From Terriglobia bacterium (lineage in GTDB: Bacteria; Acidobacteriota; Thermoanaerobaculia; Thermoanaerobaculales; Thermoanaerobaculaceae): DNA of 56,410 nt. The notes under the pieces were generated by a model. It was not told the origin of the DNA, searched no databases, and worked only from the letters and a program-made list of their open reading frames with translations. Position 1 is the stretch's first letter, and the number at the start of each line of letters is the position of its first letter. Positions 26,910 through 35,747 of this stretch are shown piece after piece. The position numbers and the translations under genes were made by a program. The stretch covers positions 1-56,410 of the forward strand of contig JAIQFQ010000020.1 of NCBI GenBank assembly GCA_020073245.1. Direction: 5' to 3'.

Positions 26910-28037
26910 TCAGGGTCGGCGATAGAAGCCCACGATCGCGGCAACCACCCGTTCGCGCTCGTCCGGCCGCAACTCGGGGAAGATCGGGAGCGCCAGCACC
27001 TCGGCCTCCGCCTTCTCCGATTCCGGGAAGTCGCCCCTGCGGTAGCCGAGCTCGGAGAAGCACTGCTGCTCGTGGAGCGAGATCGGGTAGTAAATCTCCG
27101 CGCCCACGCCCTGGGTAGCCAGGTACTCGCGGAGCGCGTCGCGCTTCGGAACGCGCACCACGTACTGATGGTAGGTATGGCCGCGACCCGGCAGCTCGGC
27201 GGGCAACGTCACCGTCCCGGCCAGGCCTGCGCTCGCGAACAGCTCCCGGTAGTGGGCGGCGCCCGCCTGCCGCTTGGCGATCCACCGGGGCAGGCGCTGC
27301 AGCTTCACGCGCAGTATCGCGGCCTGCATCGCGTCGAGCCGGAAGTTTCCGCCCACGAAGTGGTGAACGTACTTCGGACGCATCCCGTGAACCCGCATGT
27401 CGGCGAGCTTCTCGGCCAGCGCCTCGTCGTTGGTGGTGACGAGGCCGCCGTCTCCGAACGCGCCGAGGTTCTTGGTCGGGAAGAACGAGAAGCAGCCGAA
27501 CGTGCCGATCCCCCCGACAGGGGTGCCCCTGTACTCGGTGCCGATCGCCTGGCAGCAGTCCTCGACGAGAGGCACTCCCGGAGCGGCGGCCTTCAGGGCG
27601 TCCATGTCGGCGGCCTGGCCGTACAGGTGGACCGGGACGACCGCCTTGGTGCGCGGCGTGATCGCGGCCGCCACCTTGCCGGGATCGAGGTTGAAGTCGC
27701 GCGCGTCGATGTCCACGAACACCGGCCGCGCCCCCAGCCTGTGGATCACGCCAGCGGTGGCGAAGAAGGTGAACGTTGTCGTGATCACCTCGTCGCCCGC
27801 TCCGACGCCGAGGGCCATGAGCGAGGCGAGGAGCGCGTCAGTCCCCGAGGAGACCGCAACGGCGCGCTTCACCTTGAGGTAGGTCGCGCATTCCTTCTCA
27901 AGGGCGGCGACCTCGGGCCCTAGGATGAACTGCTGCGTAGCGAAGACGCGCTCGAGCGCCGCGTGCACGTCATCCCGGACCTCGGACCACTGCCGTGTCA
28001 GGTCGAACAGAGGAACGTTCGGTTTCTGGTTGGACAT
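26910..28037 (-). CDS. DegT/DnrJ/EryC1/StrS-family sugar aminotransferase
   Basis: A 375-residue PLP enzyme. VSSGTDALLASLMALGVG binds the cofactor phosphate, VEDCCQAIGTEYRG contains the Asp/Gln pair and FSFFPTKNLGAFGDGG contains the Schiff-base K189. Family members (WecE, ArnB, PglE, WlbE) aminate keto-sugars to make amino sugars for surface glycans. No sugar dehydratase or acetyltransferase partner is in this window, so the nucleotide-sugar substrate must be made elsewhere. It starts four bases after the rhomboid stop on the same strand. Confidence 0.92.
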   Translation of the reverse strand: MSNQKPNVPLFDLTRQWSEVRDDVHAALERVFATQQFILGPEVAALEKECATYLKVKRAVAVSSGTDALLASLMALGVGAGDEVITTTFTFFATAGVIHRLGARPVFVDIDARDFNLDPGKVAAAITPRTKAVVPVHLYGQAADMDALKAAAPGVPLVEDCCQAIGTEYRGTPVGGIGTFGCFSFFPTKNLGAFGDGGLVTTNDEALAEKLADMRVHGMRPKYVHHFVGGNFRLDAMQAAILRVKLQRLPRWIAKRQAGAAHYRELFASAGLAGTVTLPAELPGRGHTYHQYVVRVPKRDALREYLATQGVGAEIYYPISLHEQQCFSELGYRRGDFPESEKAEAEVLALPIFPELRPDERERVVAAIVGFYRRP

Positions 28038-28040
28038 GTC

Positions 28041-28751
28041 TCACTCCCCGAAAGCGGCGTGCCGCGGCCGAGGACGTACCCGCCGCGCCCGTCTGAGCAT
28101 CAGCGCCAGCAACGCCCCCGTGAGGAAGCCGCCGATGTGGGCGAACCATGCGACTCCGCCGGCAGCCGGGCCCGCGGCGGCCAACGCCAGCGTGCCCGAG
28201 AAGAACTGCACTACAAACCAGATTATCAGGAAGATCGGCGCCGGCAGCTCGGCGACCGTGAAGAAGAAGCCGAGAAAGAGGAGCGTCCTGACTCTCGCCC
28301 ACGGGAACCAAACCAGATACGCGCCGAGCACGCCTGCGATCGCACCGGAGGCGCCCACCATCGGGACGCTCGACGAAGGCGCGACGATCGCCTGGCCGAT
28401 CGCGGCCGTAGCGCCGCATCCAAGGTAGAAGGCCAGGTAGGGGACGTGCCCGAGGACGTCTTCGACGTTGTCGCCGAATATCCAGAGGAACCACATGTTG
28501 CCGATCAGATGGAGCCAGCCGCCGTGAAGGAACATCGACAGCAGCACGCTCTTCAATCCGAGGCTCACTCCTCCCCGCACAGCCAAGAGATGGAAGAACC
28601 GCGCCGGCACGAAGGCGTAGACGCGCATGAAGCGCTCGAGGTACGGCCCCAGCGACAGCTCGAACAGAAACACCGCCCCGCATGCCACGATCAGCAGCAC
28701 ATTGACCACGGGTGCGCGGGACGAGGGAACCGAGTCCCGTAGCGGAAACAT
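28041..28751 (-). CDS. Rhomboid-family intramembrane serine protease
   Basis: A 236-residue membrane protein with six to seven hydrophobic segments. It has HGGWLHLIGNMWFLWIFGDN in the second membrane segment, the catalytic S135 in VGASGAIAG and H205 in WFAHIGGFLTG, all in the rhomboid (PF01694) order. It cleaves membrane proteins within the bilayer. Just upstream of the aminotransferase and probably co-transcribed with it; similar rhomboids often neighbour glycan genes without a proven link. Confidence 0.92.
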   Translation of the reverse strand: MFPLRDSVPSSRAPVVNVLLIVACGAVFLFELSLGPYLERFMRVYAFVPARFFHLLAVRGGVSLGLKSVLLSMFLHGGWLHLIGNMWFLWIFGDNVEDVLGHVPYLAFYLGCGATAAIGQAIVAPSSSVPMVGASGAIAGVLGAYLVWFPWARVRTLLFLGFFFTVAELPAPIFLIIWFVVQFFSGTLALAAAGPAAGGVAWFAHIGGFLTGALLALMLRRARRVRPRPRHAAFGE

Positions 28752-28826
28752 GACGCGGGAGTATAGCGTCTCGACGGGCCGCCGGGCGAGCCGCAGCGAG
28801 CGTGGGGGCTCGGGGGTGCTTCAGCG

Positions 28827-29038
28827 CGGGAGATCTGCTTCACCACCAAGGCCACCTATGAGGCGCTCGCGAGGATGGCTGCCGCCACCGACCGGTAGCC
28901 GGACGCTATCCCGCCGTGCCGATCGGAGAAAGGACTGTCCTGCTCGCGCCTTGCGGCGACGGCGCCGAGGTGCGAGCGCTCGGCGACTCCGGCCTCTCGA
29001 AGACGGCCATTCCGGTGGCCCGGCACCGACCGCGGTGA
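28827..29038 (+). pseudogene. Frameshifted 3' remnant of a paralogue of the downstream GT-C-like gene
   Basis: This stretch aligns over its whole length with the last part (about 30307-30516) of the gene at 29071-30516. One base is missing about 65 bases in. The first frame gives EICFTTKATYEALARM, matching AFCFTNRASMEAIENV, and hits a stop; the next frame gives PIGERTVLLAPCGDGAEV, matching PIGGKTVLVEARGDGAEV, and ends RPR then TGA, as the intact gene ends RRR. The rest of the paralogue is gone. It shows a former tandem duplication. Confidence 0.8.
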
Positions 29039-29070
29039 ACCGCAATCAGGACAAGGTACGATGAGACACC

Positions 29071-30516
29071 ATGAGCACTGGCCCGAGGTCGCGAACCATG
29101 CTCCGGGGAAGCACCTGGATCATCTTCGCGGCGCTGACGGTGGGCTACATCGCGGTTGAGCTGAGGTACGCGGCGAACAGACCCATGTGGCTCGATGAGA
29201 GGTACGCGTTGAGCACCTCGATCCGCGGCCAGGGGTTCGTGCAACTCTTGCTGGACGGCGCCTCGGGTCAGGGTAGCCCCTCCCCTCTCGACTTCGTGCT
29301 CGTGAAGGTGTTGGATGGCGCGCGAACGGGTGTTCGTTATCTCGGCCTCCCGCCCCACGCCTACTTTCGCCTGGTCGGTTTGCTGTCGACGGTCGGCGCC
29401 GGGATCTTTGCGTTCCTACTGACGCTCCGTGGCCCGGGGGACTCTCCGACATCCGAGACCGGCGTCACGATGGGCCTCTTCGCCATCCTCGCGTTTGCCT
29501 CGTTCGTCCTTCAGCCTCTTGTCGTTCACTACGCCGCCGAGATGCGGCCGTACGCTCTCTGGACGGCCCTGTGGCTGGTTTCGGCGCTCTCCCTGCTGCG
29601 CACCAGCAGGCGGTGGCGAACCGTGAGCCTCATCGCACTGGTGCTGCTTTCCATGGCTGCAACCGCCTCGGTCTTCCAGCTCGCGGCACTCGCAACGGGC
29701 ACGCTCTCGGTCGGGTTGGTCGGCAAGAGACGGCTCGTCGATATCTCCAAGGACGTGATCGGGCTTTTCAGCCTACCGTTCGCGATCTCTCTCTTCTACT
29801 GTCTGAAAGCGCACCGGTGGGACTATCCGGCCGACATGTGCGCGTGGGCGCGCTTCCTGCCTTTCTGGGCGTCACGCTGGTGGGTGGCCGCCGCGAGCGT
29901 GATCGCGGCTCTCCTGTGCTTGAGGCGGCAGGAAACGCGCGGGTACGCCGTTCCGCCCTTGAGCTTAGTGATCCTCTACCTGATGGGCCCCGGGATCTTC
30001 CTGCTGACGAAGCGGAGCGGGATGTTCTTCGCGGAAAAGCAGTACATCTACTACGCGAGCGCGCTCCCGATCCTCTTCGCAACATCGTCCTTCGTGCTGT
30101 CGGCCTACGGCAGCGCGGCCACGCGACGGACACGGGGAATCGTCGCGGCGTCTGCCGCGGCGTTGTGCATCCTCGGCGCCGCGTACAGCGCCAGGGGCAA
30201 GGTCAGCGTCGCGGCGCACGCCTGGAAGGAGTGGAAGGAGGCGGCGGGAGTCCCCTCGGACTCGTCAGGGATTCTGTCCGGACTGCTGGCGCGCGAGTTG
30301 CCGCGGGCGTTCTGCTTCACCAACAGGGCCTCGATGGAAGCGATCGAGAATGTCAGCCTCGTCGCCGAGTGGATGCCCGTGCGGTACGCCTCCCTTCCGA
30401 TCGGTGGGAAGACCGTCCTGGTTGAGGCTCGCGGCGACGGCGCCGAGGTCGTCGGGCTCGGAGACTCCTGTGAGCCGAACGCAGCGATCCCGGTCGTCGG
30501 GAACCGCCGGCGATGA
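29071..30516 (+). CDS. GT-C-like membrane protein (ArnT/PMT/GT39-type topology)
   Basis: A 481-residue protein with roughly ten to twelve hydrophobic segments. MWLDERYALSTS near residue 35 is in the first outer loop, where lipid-sugar-dependent GT-C glycosyltransferases have their acidic catalytic motif. A small soluble domain ends the protein (about 410-481). It probably uses polyprenyl-phosphate sugars to decorate a glycan or protein on the periplasmic side. A decayed copy of its 3' end lies just upstream. Sequence similarity to a named family cannot be settled by eye. Confidence 0.7.
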   Translation: MSTGPRSRTMLRGSTWIIFAALTVGYIAVELRYAANRPMWLDERYALSTSIRGQGFVQLLLDGASGQGSPSPLDFVLVKVLDGARTGVRYLGLPPHAYFRLVGLLSTVGAGIFAFLLTLRGPGDSPTSETGVTMGLFAILAFASFVLQPLVVHYAAEMRPYALWTALWLVSALSLLRTSRRWRTVSLIALVLLSMAATASVFQLAALATGTLSVGLVGKRRLVDISKDVIGLFSLPFAISLFYCLKAHRWDYPADMCAWARFLPFWASRWWVAAASVIAALLCLRRQETRGYAVPPLSLVILYLMGPGIFLLTKRSGMFFAEKQYIYYASALPILFATSSFVLSAYGSAATRRTRGIVAASAAALCILGAAYSARGKVSVAAHAWKEWKEAAGVPSDSSGILSGLLARELPRAFCFTNRASMEAIENVSLVAEWMPVRYASLPIGGKTVLVEARGDGAEVVGLGDSCEPNAAIPVVGNRRR

Positions 30517-30640
30517 ACCGGACCCGGACCGCTCGCCGCGGTACCCGCCGGATGCGATGGACGAAGGTTGCGTCTCCGGCATTGGGTGTCAGACAACCGG
30601 ACAGAAGCTCGAAGCTCTTCCAAGCCGGAGAATCGTGCTG

Positions 30641-32017
30641 ATGCAGAAACTCGTTGCCGCCGCCGCGGTGGCCGTCCTTCTCCTCCTGGCCGTCTCTGTC
30701 GCTCCGACGATCTCACCGAACCAGGATGCGCCGATCTACCTCGCAGCGGCGCATGGGTATGCGGTTTCCGGGCTCGCGCACCAGTACCCGCGAGAACCGT
30801 TCTATCCGCTCTTCCTGGCAACCGTGGAGAGGCTCGGACTGCCCCTGGAAAGCGCCCTGGCGGTGGTTCAGAACGCTCTCTTCCTGGCGGGACTGCACTT
30901 CTTCCTGCGCTCGATGACTGGGCAGCGCAGGCGGAGCGCCGAGGTGTGGGCGGCGGCGGCGCTGGTCACCCTCATTCCGACGTTTCTGGTGACCGTCAAC
31001 GGCGCGATGTACACCGAGTCGCTTTCGTGCACCTTGATCTTCCTCCTGCTCGGTTCCCTCATCAGGATCTTCAGCACCCTTCCCGACGATCGCAGCATGG
31101 GAGGCTCGGCGGTCGTTCGCTGTACCGCATGGGCGATCGTGGCGATGGCGGCGTCCGCCTCGCTGGCGCTCACCAAGGGCTCCTTTCTCTACGTCAACGT
31201 GGCGTTCGGTATCGTGGGGGCGATCGCGGCAGCATCCATCAGGATGAGGAGCGCACGAAGACTGGTACTGGTTGCTGCGTTTCTGGGGGTCGCGATCGGC
31301 GCGTGGGGTGTAACCACGATGTGGCTGGCATCTCGGAATCCACGCTCGGCCGGGTTCGAGCGCGGCGGGGCGATCTTCTTCGGGCGCACGGAGTTCGCGG
31401 CCCGGTTCGACTTCAGGACGCAGGCCATCCCTTACCTCGTCAATGCGTTGTCCGAGAGCGCGTGCAGGCGAATCTACGACGGTGAGTGTGAATCCTACAC
31501 GTTCGGCGCGGAGAACGGTTTGGGTTTTCGCGAGCGCGACCGAACCAACGGCAACGAGCGGACGTTGTTTGCGAAAGGCATCGACAAGCTGCTCCACCAG
31601 CCGCTGCGCCAGCTCGCTTTTGCGGTCTTCGAGCTGACCAGGTTTGTCTTCCACCACGGCACGACCGGGTTCGCCGAACTCCACGCGCCGGTCCTGGGTC
31701 CCCTCCTCTCCAGTTTGGGAATGAAGGCTCTTCTCAAGCTCTTCAACGTGCTGCTGTATCTCGTGCTGCCGGCGGCAGTGATCGTTCTTCGCAGACGAGG
31801 TTGCCGCTGTCGGGACGCGTGGCGGGCATGGCCCGAGGTGGTGAGGCTCGGAACCGGCCTCTACGTCGCATACGCGTGCCTGTATCTGACCGTGTACGGG
31901 TTTGCCACGACCCTCTTGCGCATGGTGTATCCGGTCGCCCCGTTCCTGGTCTTGTTCGACATTCAGGTGATCAGCGCGGCTCGATGTTTGCTCAGATCCG
32001 AGGCTCCCTCGCGCTGA
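30641..32017 (+). CDS. Polytopic membrane protein, possible GT-C glycosyltransferase
   Basis: A 458-residue membrane protein with about nine to eleven hydrophobic segments. The start MQKLVAAAAVAVLLLLAVSV is the first segment, followed by SPNQDAPIYLAAAHGYAVSG, an early outer loop with an acidic residue in the position used by GT-C enzymes. The middle holds a large loop with several cysteines (SACRRIYDGECESYTFG). ATG 30641 is chosen over the open frame back to 30350, which overlaps the upstream gene and is Arg/Pro rich. It lies about 120 bases after the GT-C-like gene and may be in the same transcript. Function not proven. Confidence 0.65.
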   Translation: MQKLVAAAAVAVLLLLAVSVAPTISPNQDAPIYLAAAHGYAVSGLAHQYPREPFYPLFLATVERLGLPLESALAVVQNALFLAGLHFFLRSMTGQRRRSAEVWAAAALVTLIPTFLVTVNGAMYTESLSCTLIFLLLGSLIRIFSTLPDDRSMGGSAVVRCTAWAIVAMAASASLALTKGSFLYVNVAFGIVGAIAAASIRMRSARRLVLVAAFLGVAIGAWGVTTMWLASRNPRSAGFERGGAIFFGRTEFAARFDFRTQAIPYLVNALSESACRRIYDGECESYTFGAENGLGFRERDRTNGNERTLFAKGIDKLLHQPLRQLAFAVFELTRFVFHHGTTGFAELHAPVLGPLLSSLGMKALLKLFNVLLYLVLPAAVIVLRRRGCRCRDAWRAWPEVVRLGTGLYVAYACLYLTVYGFATTLLRMVYPVAPFLVLFDIQVISAARCLLRSEAPSR

Positions 32018-32255
32018 TCTCCCACGATCGCGACCGCCAGGCCATCGTGGTCGACACCCTCAACGCCGGTCGGCCTGCGTACATGACGAGGAGCGCCACA
32101 GATCTGTCGACCCGAATTCACGACACGACCCTGGGCCGCCTGCGACCCGTCGCCTTGGCTTGGCGAGGGCGCCCGAGCGAAACCCACGCAACGCCATGAC
32201 TGGGCCGCTGTGGTCGAGAACTGGGGTAGACTCGTTTGTGAGCAAAGGGTAACCG

Positions 32256-33641
32256 GTGGGCCGCAAAGAAGTTCGGGTGATTCGAGCGGCTTTTGAGGTC
32301 ACGTTCCTCGGCTATCTGGCCGGGATCACGGCCTTCAGCCGCGCCTTCTCACACCTGCACGTGACGGTTTACGGCGTCCCTCTGTTCGTGGGAGAGCTGA
32401 CACTCCTGACGCTGACACTCTTGGCGGCCGCGATCCACCTCTCCGGCCGGCAGCTCCCTCCCAAGCTCGGCTTCGTAGGCTGGGCCCTGCTGGCTATCCT
32501 CGCAGCGGGCAGCGTCTTTGCCGTCCGAGGGCTCATGGCAGGATGGGGTCTCTCGGCACTCCGGCATTCCGCCCTCGTCTACTACTGCTGGCTGTTCTTC
32601 CTGACGCTCTCGTATCTCGAGCGGGTCGGCACATCGAGGCGGATCCTTGGCGCTCTTCTCTTCGGGGCGATCGCAGGGTCGCTCCTCGCAAGCGTCAGCT
32701 TCTTCGCGTCTCCGGCCCTCGTGTTCGGTCACGGAGCGGCGGGCCACACCGGGCTATTCGCCTGGATGGCGATCTTCACGCTTCTCGCATCCGAGAGTCT
32801 CGGCGTACGGCTGCTACCGAAGCCGCTGGCGGTCGTTGCGATCCTCGTGTGTACCTGTGCGATCTTCTTCACCGGGTATCGCACGCTGCTTCTCGTGGTC
32901 GCGGCTTCGGTGGCGGCCGTGACGTTGGGAGGCACCGGTTTGAAGAGCCCCCCTGCACGCCGGCTCAAGGCATCGCTCTTGGCCTGGACAGCACTTCTGG
33001 CGGCATCGATCCTCGTCCCCCGGGCCATGCTGCGGTCACCCGACCGGTTCATCCCGGACTACGCTCCCGTTCCCCTGGGCGACGCCCTGGCCGCCGTGGA
33101 CTTCCGCTGGACGAGCGCCCAGTACGGCTGGTCGCTGTCGGCGATCCTGGCCTCCGGGATGGAGACCGACCAGGACCTCGTCGACCCGACGCGAAGCATA
33201 TCGTTCCGCAGCAAGGCGTGGCATGAGGCTCTGATTCGCATCGAGACGTCCCCTTGGATCGGCGTCGGCTTCGGGCCTGAGGTCCTCCTTCACCCGGCCT
33301 CCGACTGTGACACCCTGCCGTCGCCGACCTCGAACTGCGGCAGCGCCCACAACACCTACCTGACCCTCGCAATGCGCGTGGGGCTGCCGTTGACGCTTCT
33401 TCTTCTTGGCGTGCTGGGAGCGTTGCTTGTCCGGTCGGCGCGAGCGGGAAGACGGACCGCCCGGGACTCGGCCGACGCCTTCACGACCGTCACCGCAGCA
33501 ACGGCGCTTCTCTCGTTCCTCGTCTTCGGGCTCACGAGCTTGCTGTTCGAAAGCCCCTACCTGTCGTCGATCGTGTGGGTGCTCGCAGGCATCGTGGCCC
33601 ACCACACCGGACCCCGCGAGGTTTCGGAGCGCAGAGCATAA
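32256..33641 (+). CDS. O-antigen ligase/polymerase-like membrane protein 1
   Basis: A 461-residue protein with about eleven hydrophobic segments and one large outer loop (about 280-365) that ends NCGSAHNTYLTLAMRVG. The HN motif before a membrane segment is characteristic of the O-antigen ligase/Wzy superfamily (PF04932), which joins polyprenyl-linked glycan to lipid A, protein or another repeat. The loop carries the pair DCDTLPSPTSNC. The GTG at 32256 is preceded by AAAGGGTAA; a second GTG at 32277 is an alternative start. The preceding gap 32018-32255 holds no gene. Confidence 0.8.
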   Translation: MGRKEVRVIRAAFEVTFLGYLAGITAFSRAFSHLHVTVYGVPLFVGELTLLTLTLLAAAIHLSGRQLPPKLGFVGWALLAILAAGSVFAVRGLMAGWGLSALRHSALVYYCWLFFLTLSYLERVGTSRRILGALLFGAIAGSLLASVSFFASPALVFGHGAAGHTGLFAWMAIFTLLASESLGVRLLPKPLAVVAILVCTCAIFFTGYRTLLLVVAASVAAVTLGGTGLKSPPARRLKASLLAWTALLAASILVPRAMLRSPDRFIPDYAPVPLGDALAAVDFRWTSAQYGWSLSAILASGMETDQDLVDPTRSISFRSKAWHEALIRIETSPWIGVGFGPEVLLHPASDCDTLPSPTSNCGSAHNTYLTLAMRVGLPLTLLLLGVLGALLVRSARAGRRTARDSADAFTTVTAATALLSFLVFGLTSLLFESPYLSSIVWVLAGIVAHHTGPREVSERRA

Positions 33642-33738
33642 TCGGCAAGGCAATCACGGGCCTTCCAGCCGGGCCGACCGCCGACCCCTCAAACGGTCGG
33701 TGACCAGGGCGGAAACCGGCACAACGCCACGGTGCAGA

Positions 33739-35427
33739 TCAGCCGTCGGTCTTCTTCGAGGCGTCAGCACGTCGGCCGGCACGCCAGAAACAGGCCGCAG
33801 CCATGGCCGAAATCGTCAGGACAACCAGGTGGTACCGAAAAAGCGCCCCGAGATCGGCAAGCGATGAAATTCCCCGCTTCCAGTAGTAGTCAAGAAGAGC
33901 CTGCGGGACATGGGCGGCCGCGCCGAACAGCATCCTGGCCGCGAGGCACGGGTAGCCGACGATCGGCGACGCGCCGAAGGTGAGGACCGCACGTCCAGAG
34001 AGAGCGTTCTTCAGTGCTCGGGTCGCGAAGTGCGGAGTCACCCAATCCACGAGCGTTCCGAATTCCGGGTTCGCGACGCCCTCGTCGCGCACCAGGCTTC
34101 TCCGCGGGGTCAATTCCGGAGCGCTCTCGAAGCTTCCGAGGTTGAGTGCTCCGACAAGCACGGCCGCCGCCGCGACGGTCACGCACAGGTGACGCCAAAT
34201 CGGTGCCCGTGCTCTATCCGACGCGGATGCCGTCCCGAGCGACAGCAGGAACGCGAGGTGGAGAAGCCAGTACACCGCGAACGCGTACCGCGAGCCGTAG
34301 CTCGCCCCGACGGACCAGTAGCTCGACGCCAGGAGCAACTGAACTCCGCCCGCAACGGCAAAGATGACGACAACGCTCTTCTGATGCCGGACACGCGGGA
34401 GGAGCCTCCTCCCTCGGACGGCAATGACAACCAGTTCGACCGCCACGAAAGGCGTGAGAAGAACGATGCCCCAGTGAACCCCGATGAAGAACCCTGCCAT
34501 GCGTTGCAGATGGGCGAGCGTCAGCGGCCACACCGACACAAAGTGGTTAGGCGAGTCGTAGGGCGGCAGCGGCGCGCCGCGGAGCTGCGCCCACACCTCG
34601 CCGGCAAGCAGTGCGATCGGCACGGCCGCGCCCAGGAGCCCGAAAAGGAAACCACGAGCCCGAGGCCCACGAGCCCGATCACCCGTCAACACCGCCGCGA
34701 TGAACGCCGCAGCGATCGGCGCATCGTTGAAACGGGTTACCGCGAGCATCGCCGCTGACGAACCCAGAAATCCCGCGAGCATGACCCTGACGCGAGGCGT
34801 CGCAGCGTGAAGATACCGCAGCAGGAAAAAGGTCGCAGCGGAGAACCAGAAGAACTCGGCTGCATGGCCCATGAGCGGGCGACGGAAGACGTAGTAGAGG
34901 ATCGGGTTTCCGAGAGCCATGGCGGTGGTTGCCCAGAACGCCAGTCGTGGCGAGCACCCGAGGAGGACGGCGATTCTCCAGAGCAGGAGCATGGCGCCCC
35001 CGAAGAGAACGAACGCGCCGACAAGACTCCAGAACACCAGAGGGTCGAGAGGCCTGGTCCGTAGGAGACCAGTGTCTTCGAGGACCAGCCCGAGTGCATT
35101 GAGCGGAAGCACGGACAACGCCGGACCGGGCGCACACTTGTTGTACGCCGGGCGGAGCCCTGAACTGCACTGTTCCTTCAGGGTGCGAGAGGTGAAAGGC
35201 GCGGCACACCAATCCCACGTGTGGTAACGCAGCAGCGCCTCGGTATGAGCAAGGTACCCCGCGTCATCGCCCCCGTCCAGCACGATGAACGCGGTCTCCC
35301 TGTTGTAGATCCGCACGAACACGAACGAGGAGAGAGCAACGACCAGACACAGCATCAGCGCGTACCGGCTCGCCGGCCGTTCCGGCGTCTTGCGACCGCT
35401 CTCGTCCACGCCGTCACCCGTCATCAT
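33739..35427 (-). CDS. Polytopic membrane protein with GT-C-like acidic loop
   Basis: A protein of about 562 residues with eleven to thirteen hydrophobic segments. The first outer loop has LDGGDDAGYLAHTEALLRY, an acidic motif like that of GT-C mannosyl- or arabinosyl-transferases. The C-terminal outer domain follows the last long hydrophobic stretch. The frame is open from an ATG at 35448, but that ATG lies inside the conserved EIDG codons of the broken glycosyltransferase at 35414-35632, so the ATG pair at 35427/35424 is the more likely start. It is convergent with the ligase-like gene upstream in the window (stop at 33641). Confidence 0.65.
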   Translation of the reverse strand: MMTGDGVDESGRKTPERPASRYALMLCLVVALSSFVFVRIYNRETAFIVLDGGDDAGYLAHTEALLRYHTWDWCAAPFTSRTLKEQCSSGLRPAYNKCAPGPALSVLPLNALGLVLEDTGLLRTRPLDPLVFWSLVGAFVLFGGAMLLLWRIAVLLGCSPRLAFWATTAMALGNPILYYVFRRPLMGHAAEFFWFSAATFFLLRYLHAATPRVRVMLAGFLGSSAAMLAVTRFNDAPIAAAFIAAVLTGDRARGPRARGFLFGLLGAAVPIALLAGEVWAQLRGAPLPPYDSPNHFVSVWPLTLAHLQRMAGFFIGVHWGIVLLTPFVAVELVVIAVRGRRLLPRVRHQKSVVVIFAVAGGVQLLLASSYWSVGASYGSRYAFAVYWLLHLAFLLSLGTASASDRARAPIWRHLCVTVAAAAVLVGALNLGSFESAPELTPRRSLVRDEGVANPEFGTLVDWVTPHFATRALKNALSGRAVLTFGASPIVGYPCLAARMLFGAAAHVPQALLDYYWKRGISSLADLGALFRYHLVVLTISAMAAACFWRAGRRADASKKTDG

Positions 35428-35632
35428 GGCTGGGACCGTCAATCTCATGGGCAGTGGAGGCGGCGGGCGCCATCACGGTCGTCCCCAGGAGCAAGTCGGT
35501 GCGGTACGTGCTCCACTGCGAGATCACGCTCACTTCGTGATGCCAGGTGAGCTCCATTGCGAGTCGATGCGTGTGGGGCTCTGCTCCACCGATGGCGAGC
35601 GGGTGGCTGGTGAAGGCCAGAACGACTCTCAC
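35414..35632 (-). pseudogene. Truncated N-terminus of a GT4-family glycosyltransferase
   Basis: A 72-residue frame with a good ribosome site (AGGGGGAA before GTG 35632). It reads RVVLAFTSHPLAIGGAEPHT, then LAMELTWHHEVSVISQW and ends just after AHEIDG. This is the first strand, glycine loop and first helices of a GT-B glycosyltransferase (GT4), which is normally about 350-400 residues. After EIDG the frame runs into the start of the next gene and stops. The acceptor half and the whole nucleotide-sugar domain are missing, so no catalytic activity is expected. A deletion or insertion of the following membrane-protein gene explains it. Confidence 0.75.
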
Positions 35633-35747
35633 GGGGCGCGTTCCCCCTCATGCCTCCGGGACTGGCCGCCTTTCGACGCGAAGAGCGTGAGAGTCGCGGC
35701 GCTTGCCGCGCCCAGAGGACGGCGATGCGCGACCACCCCGGTAGCTT

